A stretch of DNA of 64,000 bases, taken from assembly GCA_033765305.1 (NCBI GenBank), contig JANRID010000042.1:27769-91768 (forward strand). The letters run 5' to 3'. Below the pieces are notes generated by a model. That model was given only the letters and a program-made list of their open reading frames with translations, searched no databases and was not told the DNA's origin. Position numbers and translations under genes: made by a program. Source of the DNA: RDXT01 sp033765305 (GTDB lineage Bacteria > Bacteroidota > Bacteroidia > J057). Positions 9,212 to 17,695 of the stretch are shown here, in pieces (within the stretch, counting starts at the first letter, position 1; every line of letters starts with the position of its first letter).

Positions 9212-10573
9212 TCAGGGCTTTCGGGTGAGCTGAGCTTCAAGCTGTTCGAGCGACTGGCCCTTCGTCTCGGGCATCATGCGCCAGACGTAGACCAGCTGGA
9301 GCGCCATCATGGCCGTAAAGAAAAGAAAGATGGTGCCAGGGCCGAACTGGTTGAGCGCGAGGGGAAACGTATTGGCGATCAGGGCGGCGAAGATCCAGTG
9401 GGTGAAGCTGCCGAAGGACTGGCCCCAGGCGCGGACCTCGTTGGGGAAGATTTCGGAGATAAACACCCAGATTACGGCGCCCTGCGACAGCGCAAAGCAG
9501 GCGATATAGGCAAACAGCAGCAGGGGCACATGCCCCAGCGCGGCCTGCAGCTGATCCGGCGCGGCATCCAGCGGAGGCGCCTGGAAAAAGGCCAGCGCAA
9601 TGAGCCCCAGCGTGGCAATCAGCCCGGCGCTGCCGGCAAACATCAGCGTGCGCCGCCCGAAACGGTCGATCAGCAGCAGCCCCAGCATCGTGAAGACCAG
9701 GTTCACCAGCCCCACGCCGACCGAAGACGCCAGCGCAGCCGTAGCTCCCTGGCCGGTCAGCTCGAAAATGCGCTTGGTGTAGTAGATAATGGCGTTGATG
9801 CCCGATACCTGGTTGAAAAAGGCGAAGAGAAAAGCCAGCAGAATGGGAAAGCGGAAGCGTGCGCTGAAGAAATGCGCCAGATCCACGCGCACCGGCTGGT
9901 GCGAAGCCTTGATGGCAGCAATCTCGGACTCCACCGTCTCCGGGTCTATCATCTCCAGCACGCGGCGCGCCTCGGCTTCGTCATTCCGGCGGATGAGCAG
10001 CCAGCGCGGGCTGCGCGGCACGAAGAGGATCAGGATGCAGAAGGCCAGCGAGGGAACCGCTACGACCCCCAGCATAAGCCGCCAGTCATGAGCCCCGCCG
10101 ATCTGGTACCGGGCGATGAGGTAGTTGGACAGGTAGGCTATCAGGATGCCGAAGACGATGTTGAACTGAAACAGGCCCACCATCCAGCCTCGCTTGCGGG
10201 CAGGCGCCGTTTCGGAGATGTACATCGGCGCTGCCACCGACGAAGCGCCTACGCCCAGCCCGCCGATGAAGCGGAAGAACATGAACGAAATAATCTCCGG
10301 CGCCAGGGCGGAGCCTACGGCAGAGACGAAGTACAGCACCCCCACCCAGAAGAGTGTGGCCTTGCGCCCGATGCGGTCGGCGGGAATGCCGCCGAAGAGC
10401 GCGCCGAGTACGGTGCCGTAGAGCGCCATGGCTACTGCCAGGCCGAGGGTGGCGGCATCGAGCTGCCAGAGCTGCTGGATGTCCTGCTCGGCGCCGGAAA
10501 TCACAGCCGTATCGAATCCAAATAGAAAGCCCCCCAGCGATACGGTGAGGGCCCAGCGGGTAACTCGGTTCAT
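9212..10573 (-). CDS. Sugar porter MFS transporter
   Basis: Proton-coupled or facilitative sugar permease of the major facilitator superfamily, sugar porter subfamily, 453 aa with 12 predicted membrane segments. Family signatures are FGFDTAVISGAEQDI in TM1, GGIPADRIGRKATLFW in loop 2-3, RFIGGLGVGASSVAAPMYISETAPARKRG in TM4-5, VPRSPRWLL, QVSGINAIIYYTKRIF in TM7, and PETKGQSLEQLE at the C-terminus. Start at the CAT complement 10571-10573 (MNRVTRWAL), just before TM1; the frame continues open far upstream on this strand but through a divergent gene. Downstream is a PfkB sugar kinase 7 bases away. Confidence 0.93.
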   Translation of the reverse strand: MNRVTRWALTVSLGGFLFGFDTAVISGAEQDIQQLWQLDAATLGLAVAMALYGTVLGALFGGIPADRIGRKATLFWVGVLYFVSAVGSALAPEIISFMFFRFIGGLGVGASSVAAPMYISETAPARKRGWMVGLFQFNIVFGILIAYLSNYLIARYQIGGAHDWRLMLGVVAVPSLAFCILILFVPRSPRWLLIRRNDEAEARRVLEMIDPETVESEIAAIKASHQPVRVDLAHFFSARFRFPILLAFLFAFFNQVSGINAIIYYTKRIFELTGQGATAALASSVGVGLVNLVFTMLGLLLIDRFGRRTLMFAGSAGLIATLGLIALAFFQAPPLDAAPDQLQAALGHVPLLLFAYIACFALSQGAVIWVFISEIFPNEVRAWGQSFGSFTHWIFAALIANTFPLALNQFGPGTIFLFFTAMMALQLVYVWRMMPETKGQSLEQLEAQLTRKP

Positions 10574-10685
10574 GCGCAGCAGATCGGGTAGCAGGGTGTA
10601 AGTCCGGACGAATATATGCGCTGCGCGTGAGCTTTCCGAATCCGGCGCAGCCGGTTTTTCCGTCCGGGGAAGCAACGGATTTCCG

Positions 10686-10693
10686 TATCTTGG
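10686..10693 (+). promoter_or_regulatory. -7 promoter element for lpxH
   Basis: TATCTTGG, 18 bases before the lpxH ATG, fits the recurrent TAnnTTnG element of this window. It lies in the intergenic region shared with the divergent sugar transporter gene. Confidence 0.45.
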
Positions 10694-10711
10694 CCCAGCT
10701 ATTTCCGCTGC

Positions 10712-11494
10712 ATGCCGCGAAACCGAATTTTCTTCATTTCCGACTTTCACCTCGGCGCCCCCGACCCGGAGCGGAGCCTGCTGCGGGAGCGCCATGTGGC
10801 CCGCTGGATCCGCGAGGTAGCCTGCGAAGCCTCGGACCTGTATCTGCTCGGGGATATTTTCGATTTCTGGTTTGAATACCGGCATGCGGTGCCCAAGGGC
10901 TACACCCGGCTGCTGGGCGAGCTGGCCCGCTTTGCCGACGAAGGCGGCCGGATTCACCTCTTTCCCGGCAATCACGACCTCTGGTACCGCGACTATTTCA
11001 CCCGCCAGTTCGGGGCGGTGTATTATCCCGGGCCTATTGTGCGCGAATTCTTCGGGCGGCACTACTTCATCGCCCATGGCGACGGCCTCGGGCCTGGCGA
11101 CAGCGGCTACAAGCTCATGCGGCGCGTTGTCACCCATCCGGTCAGCAAGCGCCTCTTCCGCCTGCTGCACCCCGATCTGGGGATCGGGCTGGCCCTCTGG
11201 CTCTCCCGAAAAGGCGGCAACCACGTCTATCACGCCGACCACGAGGAGCAGCACCGGGGCGCGGAAGCGGAGTTTCTCTACCAGCATGCCATTGCCCACC
11301 GCCGCCTGCATCCGGAGATCTGCGCCTACGTGCATGGCCACCGCCATCTGCTGATCGACGACGAGCTGGAAACCGGCGAGCGGATTGTGCTCATCGGCGA
11401 CTGGGAGCGGTATTATTCGTATCTTGAAATCCATGAAACCGGGCATGAACTTCGGGTCTTTCCTCCGGAAGGCGGCTTTGGCAGCCTGCTGTAG
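10712..11494 (+). CDS. lpxH: UDP-2,3-diacylglucosamine diphosphatase
   Basis: Metallophosphoesterase of the LpxH family, which hydrolyses UDP-2,3-diacylglucosamine to lipid X in lipid A synthesis at the inner leaflet. The metal-binding motifs are in order: FISDFHLGAP (D-x-H), LLGDIFDFWFE (GD-x-x-D), FPGNHDLWYRDYF (GNHD), IAHGDGLG (H-GD) and YVHGHRHLL (GH-x-H). The 260 aa length is close to E. coli LpxH and matches the version usual in Bacteroidota. The 3' end overlaps the start of the next gene by about 60 bases in another frame. Confidence 0.9.
   Translation: MPRNRIFFISDFHLGAPDPERSLLRERHVARWIREVACEASDLYLLGDIFDFWFEYRHAVPKGYTRLLGELARFADEGGRIHLFPGNHDLWYRDYFTRQFGAVYYPGPIVREFFGRHYFIAHGDGLGPGDSGYKLMRRVVTHPVSKRLFRLLHPDLGIGLALWLSRKGGNHVYHADHEEQHRGAEAEFLYQHAIAHRRLHPEICAYVHGHRHLLIDDELETGERIVLIGDWERYYSYLEIHETGHELRVFPPEGGFGSLL
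11420..11427 (+). promoter_or_regulatory. -7 promoter element inside the end of lpxH
   Basis: TATCTTGA ends five bases before the ATG at 11433, the same geometry as at 22162 and 60800. If used, the transcript would start at or next to the start codon. It sits inside lpxH coding sequence, so chance occurrence is possible. Confidence 0.35.
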
Positions 11495-12314
11495 CCTGCT
11501 GCTTCCGGCAGCGGCGCAGCCGATGGCGGGGCTCGATTCGCTTCGCCCGGCGCGGGTCTGGGCCGCCGCCGGCGACCGCATCGAGGCCGATGCCGAGGGC
11601 AATGTCTACGTGCTGCAGGCCTCCCCGCCGCTGCTGGTGAAGTACCTGGCGGCCAGCCGCTACGACTCGGCGGTGTCGCTCGGCGGCAAGGCCGCCCGCC
11701 AGGAGGGCTTTTTCCGCCCCGGCGCCGCAGCCCTGCGCAACCGCCAGCAGCTCTACCTGCTGGACGAGGCCCAGCGGCGGCTGGCCGTGCTCAACACCAA
11801 CCTCAAGGTGGAGGGCGCCCTCGACTTCCTCGGCCTGCAGGGCGAGCCTGTGGAGCCGCTGGCCTTCGACATCGGCCCGGCAGGCGAAGCCTACGTGCTC
11901 AACGGCTGGGACAATACCATCCTGAAGTACAGCGCCGACGGGCGCCTGGAGCTTCGTTTCGGCGGGCTGGACTACGGCCCGGGCGTGCTCCGGCAGCCTG
12001 TGCAGATCGCCGTAAGCGATCAGAATCTGGTGCTGGCCGCCGATACCGCTGCGCAGCGGATCACCGTTTTCGACCTCTTCGGCACCTACCGCTACACCCT
12101 GATGCCGGAGGCCTCCTTCCGCTGGCAGCGGATCCGGCTCTACGGGCGCTATCTGTTCTGCTACAGCCCGGACCGCCTGTGGATGCGCGACCTCGGCGGC
12201 GGCATCCCGGCCGAGCAGGCCTTTCCCGGCGGCATGCGCATCCGCGATCTGGCCCTGAGCCGGGAAGCGCTGTACATCCTCACGGAAAATGCGGTACATT
12301 TGTACCCTTGGTAG
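11433..12314 (+). CDS. Exported beta-propeller-like protein of unknown function
   Basis: Predicted exported protein of about 293 aa. The signal region reads MKPGMNFGSFLRKAALAACCSLLLPAAAQ, with alternative starts at 11433 and 11445. The mature part consists of repeated units such as NVYVLQASPPLLVKYL, QLYLLDEAQRRLAVLN, EAYVLNGWDNTILKYSADGRLELRFGG and NLVLAADTAAQRITVFDLFGTYRYTL. These resemble NHL/SMP-30-like propeller blades in which a path, a value and a hydrophobic strand recur. It begins inside the end of lpxH and ends 23 bases before prfA. No catalytic residues recognised; function unknown. Confidence 0.7.
   Translation: MKPGMNFGSFLRKAALAACCSLLLPAAAQPMAGLDSLRPARVWAAAGDRIEADAEGNVYVLQASPPLLVKYLAASRYDSAVSLGGKAARQEGFFRPGAAALRNRQQLYLLDEAQRRLAVLNTNLKVEGALDFLGLQGEPVEPLAFDIGPAGEAYVLNGWDNTILKYSADGRLELRFGGLDYGPGVLRQPVQIAVSDQNLVLAADTAAQRITVFDLFGTYRYTLMPEASFRWQRIRLYGRYLFCYSPDRLWMRDLGGGIPAEQAFPGGMRIRDLALSREALYILTENAVHLYPW
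12295..12302 (+). promoter_or_regulatory. Consensus -7 promoter element for prfA
   Basis: TACATTTG is a perfect match to TAnnTTTG, located at the very end of the preceding gene and 35 bases before the prfA ATG. It also argues against any upstream in-frame start for prfA. Confidence 0.55.
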
Positions 12315-12337
12315 CAGACAGCCCTGCGCAGCCGCCT

Positions 12338-13408
12338 ATGCTGGAGAAAATCGCGAAACTTGAAGCCCGCTTCGAGGAGGTCAGCCAGGACATCCTGGAC
12401 CCTGCCGTCATATCGGACATGAAGCGCTACAAAGCGCTCAACATCGAATACCGGCAACTGGAGAAGATCATCGCCCAGGGGAGGATCTACCGGGAAATTG
12501 TCGAAGGCATCCGTGCCGACCGCGATATTCTGGAGCAGGAGAGCGATCCCGATCTGCGCGAGCTGGCCAAAGAAGACCTGTCCCAGCTCAACGCACGCCT
12601 TCCGGCGGCTGAAGAGGCGCTCAAGATCCTGCTGATCCCCCAGGACCCCAACGATGCGCGCAACTGCGTGCTGGAAATCAACGCCGGCACCGGCGGGGAT
12701 GAAGCCTGCCTCTTCGCCGGCGATCTGCTGCGCATGTACCAGCGCTACTGCGAGCGCCGGGGCTGGCGCTTCGAGATCAGCAGCGCCAGCGCAGGGGCCC
12801 AGGGCGGCTACCGGGAGGCCGTGGCCACCGTCTCCGGCGAAGATGCCTACGGCGTGCTCAAATACGAGGGCGGCGTGCACCGCGTGCAGCGCGTGCCCCG
12901 CACCGAAACCCAGGGCCGCATCCATACTTCGGCCGCCACCGTGGCGGTAATGCCCGAGGCAGAGGACTTTGACGTGGAGCTGAACGAGCAGGATGTGGTC
13001 AAGGAAATCACCACCTCGCAGGGGCCCGGCGGCCAGTCCGTCAACACGACCTATTCTGCCGTCAAGCTCACGCACAAGCCTACCGGCATCCGGGTATCCA
13101 TGCAGGACGAAAAATCGCAGCACAAAAACCTCGAAAAAGCCTACCGCATCCTGCGGGCCCGGATCTACCAGCACGAGCTGGAAAAGCGCAAGCAGGCTGA
13201 AGACCAGCTCCGCCGGTCGATGGTGGGCAGCGGCGACCGCAGCGAGAAAATCCGCACCTACAATTTTCCCCAGAGCCGTGTCACGGACCACCGCATCGGC
13301 CTGACCCTGTACAACCTTCCGGTCATCCTCGACGGCGACCTGGATCCGGTGCTGGAGCCCCTGCGCCTGAGCGATACCGCACGGAAGCTTGAAGAAGGCG
13401 GACTGTGA
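12338..13408 (+). CDS. prfA: Peptide chain release factor 1
   Basis: Class I release factor (356 aa) that recognises UAA/UAG and hydrolyses peptidyl-tRNA on the ribosome. The catalytic GGQ motif is in TSQGPGGQSVNTTYSAVKLTHKPTGI, and the preceding NINAGTGGDEACLFAGDL-type and RVPRTETQGRIHTSAATVAV segments are standard RF1. The start at 12338 (MLEKIAKLEARFEEVSQ) gives the usual N-terminal helical domain; a longer in-frame extension to 12179 runs inside the preceding gene and past its promoter. No frameshift or internal stop, unlike the programmed frameshift of RF2. Convergent with a small exported-protein gene 7 bases downstream. Confidence 0.96.
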   Translation: MLEKIAKLEARFEEVSQDILDPAVISDMKRYKALNIEYRQLEKIIAQGRIYREIVEGIRADRDILEQESDPDLRELAKEDLSQLNARLPAAEEALKILLIPQDPNDARNCVLEINAGTGGDEACLFAGDLLRMYQRYCERRGWRFEISSASAGAQGGYREAVATVSGEDAYGVLKYEGGVHRVQRVPRTETQGRIHTSAATVAVMPEAEDFDVELNEQDVVKEITTSQGPGGQSVNTTYSAVKLTHKPTGIRVSMQDEKSQHKNLEKAYRILRARIYQHELEKRKQAEDQLRRSMVGSGDRSEKIRTYNFPQSRVTDHRIGLTLYNLPVILDGDLDPVLEPLRLSDTARKLEEGGL

Positions 13409-13415
13409 GCGGCCG

Positions 13416-13856
13416 CTACAGGCTGATGCAGAAACGGGTGCCCAGTTTGCCGTTGATCCCCTGAATCCGCTGCCGGATAAAGACCTTGTGGACTTCCCAG
13501 CCCTGCCCGGAGGGGCGCAGCCGCATCCAGCCGCGCAGATTCCGGTCGTAGGTGAACGACAGCGAGGCCGTCTCCGCACGGAGGCGGAAGCGCTTGATAT
13601 GCAGCAGGTACCGCGCTTTGCGGTCCTGGCTGCCGCTGAGTACGGGCAGCGGCTGGCCGTCGAGCTGCACGTCGGTATAGCTCGAAATGCGGTTGCCGGC
13701 CGCAATGCCGGCCAGCCGCAGGCGGCCGGAAGGATCTCGGTGCATGAACTCGCGGAAGCAGGGGTAGCCGATGGCGGCTTCCAGCACAGGGGCTGCGGCC
13801 TCCTGGGCGCAGAGTGCAGAGGTGAAACAGCAGCAGAGCAGCAGCAGCATTCGCAT
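13416..13856 (-). CDS. Small exported protein of unknown function
   Basis: 146-aa protein with a clear signal peptide (MRMLLLLCCCFTSALCAQ, predicted cleavage after ALC-A or CAQ). The mature part is beta-rich with segments such as ISSYTDVQLDGQPLPVLSG and RFRLRAETASLSFTYDRNL and has a cysteine near the start (IGYPCFREF) and one near the end (TRFCISL) that could form a disulfide. The start at 13856 gives a normal signal peptide; an in-frame ATG at 13886 adds ten residues. Family not recognised. It is tail-to-tail with prfA. Confidence 0.6.
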   Translation of the reverse strand: MRMLLLLCCCFTSALCAQEAAAPVLEAAIGYPCFREFMHRDPSGRLRLAGIAAGNRISSYTDVQLDGQPLPVLSGSQDRKARYLLHIKRFRLRAETASLSFTYDRNLRGWMRLRPSGQGWEVHKVFIRQRIQGINGKLGTRFCISL

Positions 13857-14005
13857 GGCCGGGTAGCAGTTTAGAGCCAGATGCACAGCAGCCGCTCAAG
13901 GTTGCATGGAGAAATCAGCTGGCCCGGCAGGAATTGTGAGGTGATTTTTGTTATTTGAGCGGAAAGCGGCATCCGCGTACTTCCCGCTTTCCGAACGAGC
14001 CCCGT

Positions 14006-15130
14006 ATGCAAACCCGTTATGCCCCGATCTACGTAGCCGCTACGAGCCAGCACGTAGGCAAAACCACCTCCACCCTCGGCCTGGTGCATACCCTGCGCGC
14101 CCAAGGCTTCAATGTCGGCTACTGCAAGCCGGTAGGCCAGCAGTTTATCGATGTGGGGCCCAGCCGGGCCGATAAGGATGCCCTGCTCTTTGCCTCGTCG
14201 ATGGGCTTCGAGCTGGTGCCCGAACTGCACAGCCCGGTCATTCTGGGCGCAGGCGCCACCCAGGCCTATCTGGACAACCCCCGCCAGTATAATTACGCCA
14301 ACAAAGTCCTCAAAGCCTCCAAGATCCTTCAGGCAAACCACGAGATCGTCGTGTACGAAGGCACCGGGCACCCCGGCGTGGGCAGCGTGGTGCACCTCTC
14401 CAACGCGCGGGTGGCGCAGATGCTCGGCGCCGGCCTGATCATGGTCGTGGAGGCCGGAATCGGCAATACCATCGACCGGCTGGACCTGAACCTGTCCGTA
14501 TTCGAGCAGAAAAATATCCCCATTCTCGGCGTGATCCTGAACAAGGCGATTCCAGGCAAGATCGATAAGATCCGCCACTACGTGGGCAAGGTGCTCGACG
14601 AGCGCGGCATCCGCCTGCTGGGCATCATGCCCTACGAGGAAGAGCTTGGGTTTCCAGTCATGTACACCATCGGCCAGGAGGTCAAGGCCCAGGTGCTCTA
14701 CAACGAGGATATGCTGGACAACAAGGTCAAAGGCATTGTCGCGGGGTCGCTCATCGACCTCAACGAGCTGAAATCCTTCAACAACCAGCTCCTCGTGGTG
14801 TCCATCAACCGCCTGGACGAGGCCCTGCGCAAGCTGGATGAGGTCACACGGCTGATGCATACCGATGTCAGCCCGCTCTCGGGCATCATCCTCACCGGGC
14901 GCGGCGATCCCAAGGAGGAGCATGTGGAATACTTCCTCCAGCACCGGATCCCCGTGCTGCGCTGCCACATGGATACCTATGAGATTGTGATCAAAATCAG
15001 CCGCATCGAGGTCAAGATCAACCTCCGCACCCCCTGGAAGGTTAAGAAGGCGGTAGAACTCTTCCGCGAGCATATCGACCTGGCTCCTGTGGTGGACCAT
15101 CTGAAGCGCTATGCCGTAGCAGGGTCCTGA
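14006..15130 (+). CDS. BioD-like P-loop ATPase with DRTGG domain
   Basis: 374-aa protein whose N-terminal half resembles dethiobiotin synthetase/CobQ-type P-loop NTPases: IYVAATSQHVGKTTSTLGLVHTLRAQGFNVGYCKPVG (Walker A GKT near residues 16-18). An EGTGHPGVGSVVHLSN segment follows near 115. The C-terminal half (VKGIVAGSLIDLNELKS onward, then SGIILTGRGDPKEEHVEYFLQHRIPVL) resembles the DRTGG domain found at the N-terminus of long phosphotransacetylases and in CBS-DRTGG proteins. The combination is that of the regulatory N-terminal part of Pta without the catalytic domain. A role in sensing a nucleotide or metabolite is inference. The start follows an intergenic stretch containing TTTG and TACTTCCC 20 bases apart, a weak promoter candidate. 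Confidence 0.75.
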   Translation: MQTRYAPIYVAATSQHVGKTTSTLGLVHTLRAQGFNVGYCKPVGQQFIDVGPSRADKDALLFASSMGFELVPELHSPVILGAGATQAYLDNPRQYNYANKVLKASKILQANHEIVVYEGTGHPGVGSVVHLSNARVAQMLGAGLIMVVEAGIGNTIDRLDLNLSVFEQKNIPILGVILNKAIPGKIDKIRHYVGKVLDERGIRLLGIMPYEEELGFPVMYTIGQEVKAQVLYNEDMLDNKVKGIVAGSLIDLNELKSFNNQLLVVSINRLDEALRKLDEVTRLMHTDVSPLSGIILTGRGDPKEEHVEYFLQHRIPVLRCHMDTYEIVIKISRIEVKINLRTPWKVKKAVELFREHIDLAPVVDHLKRYAVAGS

Positions 15131-15140
15131 ATGGCAGAAA

Positions 15141-15159
15141 GCCGCCTGAATCAGGCGGC
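15141..15159 (-). terminator. Hairpin terminator for the DUF3276 gene
   Basis: GCCGCCTG-AAT-CAGGCGGC is a perfect 8-bp stem with a 3-base loop between two convergent genes. Read on the minus strand it is followed by TTTCT, so it best serves the DUF3276 gene ending at 15185; on the plus strand no T-run follows. Confidence 0.5.
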
Positions 15160-15184
15160 GGAGCTCAGGCCAGGCCTGGCAGGA

Positions 15185-15562
15185 TCAGTCTTCCCAGCGG
15201 GTCGACAGGCTGTCTTCGACTTCGGCAGAGCGTTCGCGGCGGTCCGGGGCAGCGCCGTAGCCGTCCTGCTCGTCGTAGTCGTCGTAGTCGCGCTCGCGGT
15301 GGTCAAACTCGTCGTAGTCGTAGTCGGGCATCAGCTCCGTTTTCACGTGCTCGACGGTTTTGTTCAGCGTGGCCAGAAACTTGTTGAAATCCTCCTTGTA
15401 GAGGAAGATTTTATGTTTGTCGTACCCCCGGCCGTTGAGGCGTTTCTTGCTTTCGGTGATTGTGATGTAGAAATCATTGGCCCGTGTAGAACGGACGTCG
15501 AAGAAATATGTGCGTTTGCCGGCCTTGATCTTCTCAGAGTAGACCTCGTCTCTCCCATCCAT
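15185..15562 (-). CDS. DUF3276 / PUR-domain nucleic-acid-binding protein
   Basis: 125-aa protein of the DUF3276 family, which has the PUR-alpha-like fold that binds single-stranded DNA or RNA. The conserved core is VYSEKIKAGKRTYFFDVRSTRANDFYITITESKKRL followed by HKIFLYKEDFNKFLATLNKTVEHVK (residues about 7-75). The C-terminal tail is highly acidic and aspartate/tyrosine-rich (DYDYDEFDHRERDYDDYDEQDGYG) and probably disordered. The family is close to universal in Bacteroidota. The start ATG at 15562 precedes the PUR core by only six residues, so no signal peptide exists and the protein is cytoplasmic. Confidence 0.88.
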   Translation of the reverse strand: MDGRDEVYSEKIKAGKRTYFFDVRSTRANDFYITITESKKRLNGRGYDKHKIFLYKEDFNKFLATLNKTVEHVKTELMPDYDYDEFDHRERDYDDYDEQDGYGAAPDRRERSAEVEDSLSTRWED

Positions 15563-15599
15563 ACAACAAGAGATTAATTCTGATGTGGGTGTCCGAAAA

Positions 15600-15607
15600 C
15601 AAAACTA
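15600..15607 (-). promoter_or_regulatory. Consensus -7 promoter element for the DUF3276 gene
   Basis: On the minus strand TAGTTTTG matches TAnnTTTG exactly, 37 bases before the DUF3276 start codon, in a locally AT-rich intergenic stretch. Confidence 0.5.
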
Positions 15608-15724
15608 GCAAAAAATACGGAATACCTCGTGAAGAATTTCGTTACTTTCGGACTAATCCGGTGTACGGGCCGGATTGGACCCGGAAACGGTGCCTGCATC
15701 CTTCAACAAACCCCGCCGGTTGTG

Positions 15725-16060
15725 ATGACCTACTACGGATTGCACGGAAGCCTGACGGCCAGCGGCGGCAATGGCCCCCTGCTGGCGCAGTATCTGCTCG
15801 AAGCGGCTGCCATGCTCCGGGAAGCGCCCGGCTGCCGGCTGTACTACATCGGCCTGGAGCCCGGCCTGCCTGATACGGTCTGGATCAGCGAGGTCTGGGA
15901 CAGCAAAGCCGCGCATGACGCCTCCCTCCAGGACGAGCGCGTGCGCGCCCTCATCCGCCGGGCCATGCCCCTGCTCGCCGGCCCGCCCGCCCCCGGCCGG
16001 CAGCTCGATATCCTCGGCGGCGCCGGCCTGCCCGATCCCGGAACGGCCATGCCCGCCTGA
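15725..16060 (+). CDS. Antibiotic biosynthesis monooxygenase (ABM) domain protein
   Basis: 111-aa ferredoxin-like ABM-domain protein related to YgiN-type quinol monooxygenases. The pattern YYGLHGSLTASGGNGPLLAQYLLEAAAMLREAPGCRLYYIGLEP, then VWISEVWDSKAAHDASLQDERVRALI, follows the typical strand-helix-strand-strand-W-x-S order with ASL and DERVR. These small dimers act without cofactor on quinol-like substrates, but many members have unknown substrates. The start ATG at 15725 directly precedes the first strand. A longer in-frame start at 15629 would add 32 unconserved residues. It lies 33 bases upstream of the acyl-CoA carboxyltransferase gene, same strand. Confidence 0.75.
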   Translation: MTYYGLHGSLTASGGNGPLLAQYLLEAAAMLREAPGCRLYYIGLEPGLPDTVWISEVWDSKAAHDASLQDERVRALIRRAMPLLAGPPAPGRQLDILGGAGLPDPGTAMPA

Positions 16061-16093
16061 CCGCCTGCCTCTCTCTGCTCCGCCGAATTCCGC

Positions 16094-17692
16094 ATGATCC
16101 TCAGCACCAGCATCCGACCCCATAGCCCCGCCTGGCAGCAGAACCTCGCCGCCAATCAGCGCCTGATCGCCACCCTGCAGCAGAAGCTGGAGGAAAGCCG
16201 CTTCCAGGGGCAGGAAAAATACCTCCAGCGCGCCCGCGAAGCCGGCAAGCTCCTGGCCCGCGACCGCATCGAGTGGCTCCTCGATCCGGATTCGCCTTTC
16301 CTGGAGCTGCTCCCCCTGGCCGGCGCCGGCCGGAAGGGCAATATCGCCACCGGCGGCACCCTCGTAGGCGGCATCGGGGTCGTGAGCGGCGTCCTGTGCA
16401 TGGTCACGGCCAACGTCGGCACCATCAAGGGCGGTGCTGTGGATGTGACCACCCTCCAGAAAGGATTCCGCCTCAACGAGATTGCCTTCGAAAACCGCCT
16501 GCCCGTTGTCAATCTGGTCGAGTCCGCCGGCGCCAACCTGCCCGAGCAGGCCCAGATCTTCAACTACGGCGGACGCAATTTCCGCGACATCACCCGGCGC
16601 TCTGCCGCAGGCCTGCCGACCGTTTCGGTCGTGTTCGGCAACAGCACCGCCGGCGGCGCCTACGTGCCCGGCATGTCGGATTACAGCATCCTCGTCAAGG
16701 ACCAGGCCAAGGTCTTCCTGGCCGGCCCGCCGCTGGTGTACATGGCTACCCAGGAGGTCGTGGACGATGAGTCGCTCGGCGGCGCCGCCATGCACAGCCG
16801 GGTATCGGGAGTTGCAGATTATCTGGCTGAAAATGAACTGGATGCAATCCGGATGGCGCGCGGCGTCCTGACCCACTGGCAGCAGGTGTTCCCCGTCCGT
16901 CCGGCTCCCTTTCCGGTGCAGCCGCCCCGCCACGATCCGGAAGACCTGCTCGGCGTGATCTCCGCCGACCTGCGCACGCCTTTCGACGCGCTCGAAGTCA
17001 TCGCCCGCATTGCCGACGGCTCGGACTTCGAGCCCTTCAAGCCGGAATACGGCAGCACCCTCGTCTGCGGCTATGCCCGCATCCACGGCTATCCGGTGGG
17101 CATCCTGGCCAACAACGGCGTGCTCTTTTCCGAATCCGCCCAGAAAGGCGCGCATTTCATCCAGCTCTGCAACCGCTCGAATACGCCCCTGATTTTTCTG
17201 CAGAACATCACCGGCTTCATGGTGGGGCGCAAATATGAGGAGGGCGGCATCATCAAGCACGGCGCACAGCTGATCAACGCTGTTTCCAACAGCACGGTGC
17301 CGGCCATCACGATCCTGATGGGGGCCTCCTTCGGCGCCGGCAATTACGCCATGATGGGCCGCGCCTATGCGCCGCGCTTTCTCTTTTCCTGGCCCAACGC
17401 CCGCATTGCCGTCATGGGACCGGAGCAGCTGGCCGGCGTGATGGAGCTGATCCAGCGGGAAGCGGCCGAAAAATCGGGCAAGCCCGCCGACCCGCAGCAG
17501 GCTGCCAACCTGCGCACCTTCCTGCAGATGCAGGTAGAGCAGGAATCGAACGCATTCTATGCCACAGGCCAGCTCTGGGACGACGGCATCATCGATCCGC
17601 GCGAGACCCGGCATGTGCTGGGCTTCTGCCTGGCCGCCGTCTGGAATCAGCCGGTGCAGGGCGCCTCGTCGTACGGCGTCTTCCGGTTCTGA
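16094..17692 (+). CDS. Acyl-CoA carboxylase carboxyltransferase (beta) subunit
   Basis: 532-aa biotin-dependent carboxyltransferase of the methylcrotonyl/propionyl/geranyl-CoA carboxylase beta type, which moves carboxybiotin CO2 onto an acyl-CoA. Crotonase-like halves are visible: GGIGVVSGVLCMVTANVGTIKGGAV, then LVESAGANLPEQAQIF and GNSTAGGAYVPGMSDYSILVK in the N-terminal half. The C-terminal half contains NGVLFSESAQKGAHFIQLCNRSNTPLIFLQNITGFMVG and GASFGAGNYAMMGRAYAPRFLFSWPNARIAVMGPEQLAGV. The pattern is closest to methylcrotonyl-CoA carboxylase beta (leucine degradation). No biotin carboxylase or BCCP gene lies next to it, so the partner alpha subunit must be encoded elsewhere. It ends three bases before the convergent folC. 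Confidence 0.9.
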   Translation: MILSTSIRPHSPAWQQNLAANQRLIATLQQKLEESRFQGQEKYLQRAREAGKLLARDRIEWLLDPDSPFLELLPLAGAGRKGNIATGGTLVGGIGVVSGVLCMVTANVGTIKGGAVDVTTLQKGFRLNEIAFENRLPVVNLVESAGANLPEQAQIFNYGGRNFRDITRRSAAGLPTVSVVFGNSTAGGAYVPGMSDYSILVKDQAKVFLAGPPLVYMATQEVVDDESLGGAAMHSRVSGVADYLAENELDAIRMARGVLTHWQQVFPVRPAPFPVQPPRHDPEDLLGVISADLRTPFDALEVIARIADGSDFEPFKPEYGSTLVCGYARIHGYPVGILANNGVLFSESAQKGAHFIQLCNRSNTPLIFLQNITGFMVGRKYEEGGIIKHGAQLINAVSNSTVPAITILMGASFGAGNYAMMGRAYAPRFLFSWPNARIAVMGPEQLAGVMELIQREAAEKSGKPADPQQAANLRTFLQMQVEQESNAFYATGQLWDDGIIDPRETRHVLGFCLAAVWNQPVQGASSYGVFRF

Positions 17693-17695
17693 GGA

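Noticed and set aside
9119..10525. 468-codon open frame on the plus strand
   Set aside because: It is antisense to the MFS sugar transporter, which has clear membrane topology and sugar-porter motifs; the frame's product is a low-complexity polar sequence.
9212..11602. Longer MFS transporter start extending to 11602
   Set aside because: The extension would run through the divergent lpxH gene; TM1 begins right after the start at 10573.
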